Shown here: piece by piece, positions 6,776 through 7,428 of the stretch
Layout: every line of letters starts with the position of its first letter
Position numbering within the stretch: position 1 is the first letter of the stretch
NCBI GenBank assembly: GCA_027858595.1
Contig: JAQICK010000198.1
Location: 1 to 7,428, forward strand
Origin: Melioribacteraceae bacterium
GTDB taxonomy: Bacteria; Bacteroidota; Ignavibacteria; Ignavibacteriales; Melioribacteraceae
Direction: 5' to 3'
DNA: 7,428 bases
Translations under genes and position numbers: made by a program
The notes under the pieces: generated by a model
What the model saw: only the letters and a program-made list of their open reading frames with translations
What the model was told of the DNA's origin: nothing
Databases searched by the model: none

Positions 6776-7428
6776 TTATAGCGAAAAATCAAAAAGAACA
6801 CCTGCATAGAATAAAAATTCTTTTCCATACTTAACATTTTGATCTCTAACGACTGTATTAACCTCATCCAATCCATAAGCAGTATTAAAAAATATTGCTG
6901 TTGGGAAAAGGTAAAACGAATTCATCTTAATTCTTATCTCTGCACCAATGCCTTTTTTAGATTTATCAAATCCTTCAAAATTTCCATTCCAAGCATCGCC
7001 AATATCTGCATAAACGGACATAAATATTTTATCCAAATACAGCGGGCCTAAACGACTATCAATATTTTTGTAAATTGGCAATCGATATTCAAGGTGCATC
7101 CAATAGGATTGATTGCCTCCAATTGCATAAAATGGATAGCCTTTCATTCCAACTAAACCACCAACATAATAGTCGAAAAATGATGGTACTTCTTTACCTA
7201 ATATTGAACCAGCTTTTATTCTTGCATTTATAGTATGATTTGCTTTATTTATTCCAATATGTTCTTTCCAATCTAGCTCAGCTCTTGCAAAAGAGTAATT
7301 GTTATATTGTGGTACTAACACACCATTTTCAATTTCGTAATTTCCATCATCGTTATATTTATCAAATTCATAATTTAATTGCAGAGTTACTTCCCGCCCA
7401 ATGGGATTAATATCGGAATCTTTATAAG
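6776..7428 (-). CDS. Omp85/bacterial surface antigen-type outer-membrane beta-barrel, C-terminal part (5' end beyond the window)
   Basis: The frame stays open from the stop at 6776 to the right edge, so 216 residues are visible and the true start lies outside the window. The codon at 7319-7321 is GTG read through as valine, not a start. The first visible residues, YKDSDINPIGREVTLQLNYEF, are typical of an entry into a barrel domain. VGGLVGMKGYPFYAIGGNQS contains MKGY (7136-7147), at the place of the VRGF/Y motif in loop 6 of Omp85 barrels. It is followed by MHLEYRLPIY and by VYADIGDAWNG, both Omp85-like strand signatures. Alternating polar/hydrophobic strands run to the end, FYAGVLFDFSL. It could be a BamA/TamA-like protein or a beta-propeller (TolB-like) protein fused to such a barrel; the missing N-terminus would decide. 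It probably serves outer-membrane insertion or transport. Confidence 0.75.
   Translation of the reverse strand, partial: YKDSDINPIGREVTLQLNYEFDKYNDDGNYEIENGVLVPQYNNYSFARAELDWKEHIGINKANHTINARIKAGSILGKEVPSFFDYYVGGLVGMKGYPFYAIGGNQSYWMHLEYRLPIYKNIDSRLGPLYLDKIFMSVYADIGDAWNGNFEGFDKSKKGIGAEIRIKMNSFYLFPTAIFFNTAYGLDEVNTVVRDQNVKYGKEFLFYAGVLFDFSL

Noticed and set aside
6839..7051. 70-residue plus-strand frame opposite the barrel gene
   Set aside because: The minus strand here encodes clear Omp85-type strands; the plus frame has no domain and no ribosome binding site.
1..7428. CRISPR array, tRNA, rRNA, transposase or defence genes
   Set aside because: No regularly spaced repeats, cloverleaf-like tRNA, rRNA core sequences or related protein motifs were seen on either strand.

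Overview
The window is AT-rich DNA (roughly two thirds A+T by eye) dominated by a complete six-gene operon for the Rnf complex, the membrane-bound ion-translocating ferredoxin:NAD+ oxidoreductase. The gene order is rnfC-D-G-E-A-B, followed by an RseC/MucC-family membrane gene. The last third is on the minus strand and carries two envelope-type genes: a DUF5683-like exported protein, and the 3' end of an Omp85/surface-antigen-type outer-membrane beta-barrel that runs off the right edge. The Omp85-type barrel implies a diderm. The DUF5683-like protein, the low GC and the Rnf-RseC linkage fit the Bacteroidota/Chlorobiota/Ignavibacteriota lineage best. That placement is an inference from remembered family distributions, not a database result.

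Layout. Bases 1-386 hold no gene. They are an AT-rich leader with weak promoter-like hexamers and a small hairpin just before the rnfC start. Bases 387-5308 are the Rnf operon, very tightly packed: rnfD/rnfG and rnfG/rnfE overlap as ATGA, rnfE/rnfA overlap as TAATG, and rnfB follows after 14 bases. The rseC-like gene (5348-5785) follows 39 bases later and overlaps tail-to-tail by 23 bases with the minus-strand DUF5683-like gene (5763-6650). An imperfect palindromic repeat (about 6668-6753) fills most of the gap to the minus-strand barrel gene (6776 to past 7428).

How the genes work together. RnfB accepts electrons from ferredoxin at the cytoplasmic face. RnfA and RnfE, with their paired membrane cysteines, RnfG and RnfD, with their flavin-attachment threonines, and RnfC, with its nucleotide/flavin motifs and two [4Fe-4S] motifs, form the route to or from NAD. 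Electron flow is coupled to Na+ or H+ movement. All expected cofactor motifs are present except in RnfB. In its C-terminal ferredoxin pair, the four ligands of one cluster are all replaced (S228, F246, L249, P252) and the four of the partner cluster are all kept (C218, C221, C224, C256). This clean loss of one cluster is the most interesting observation here. I saw no CRISPR array, tRNA, rRNA, transposase or defence system.
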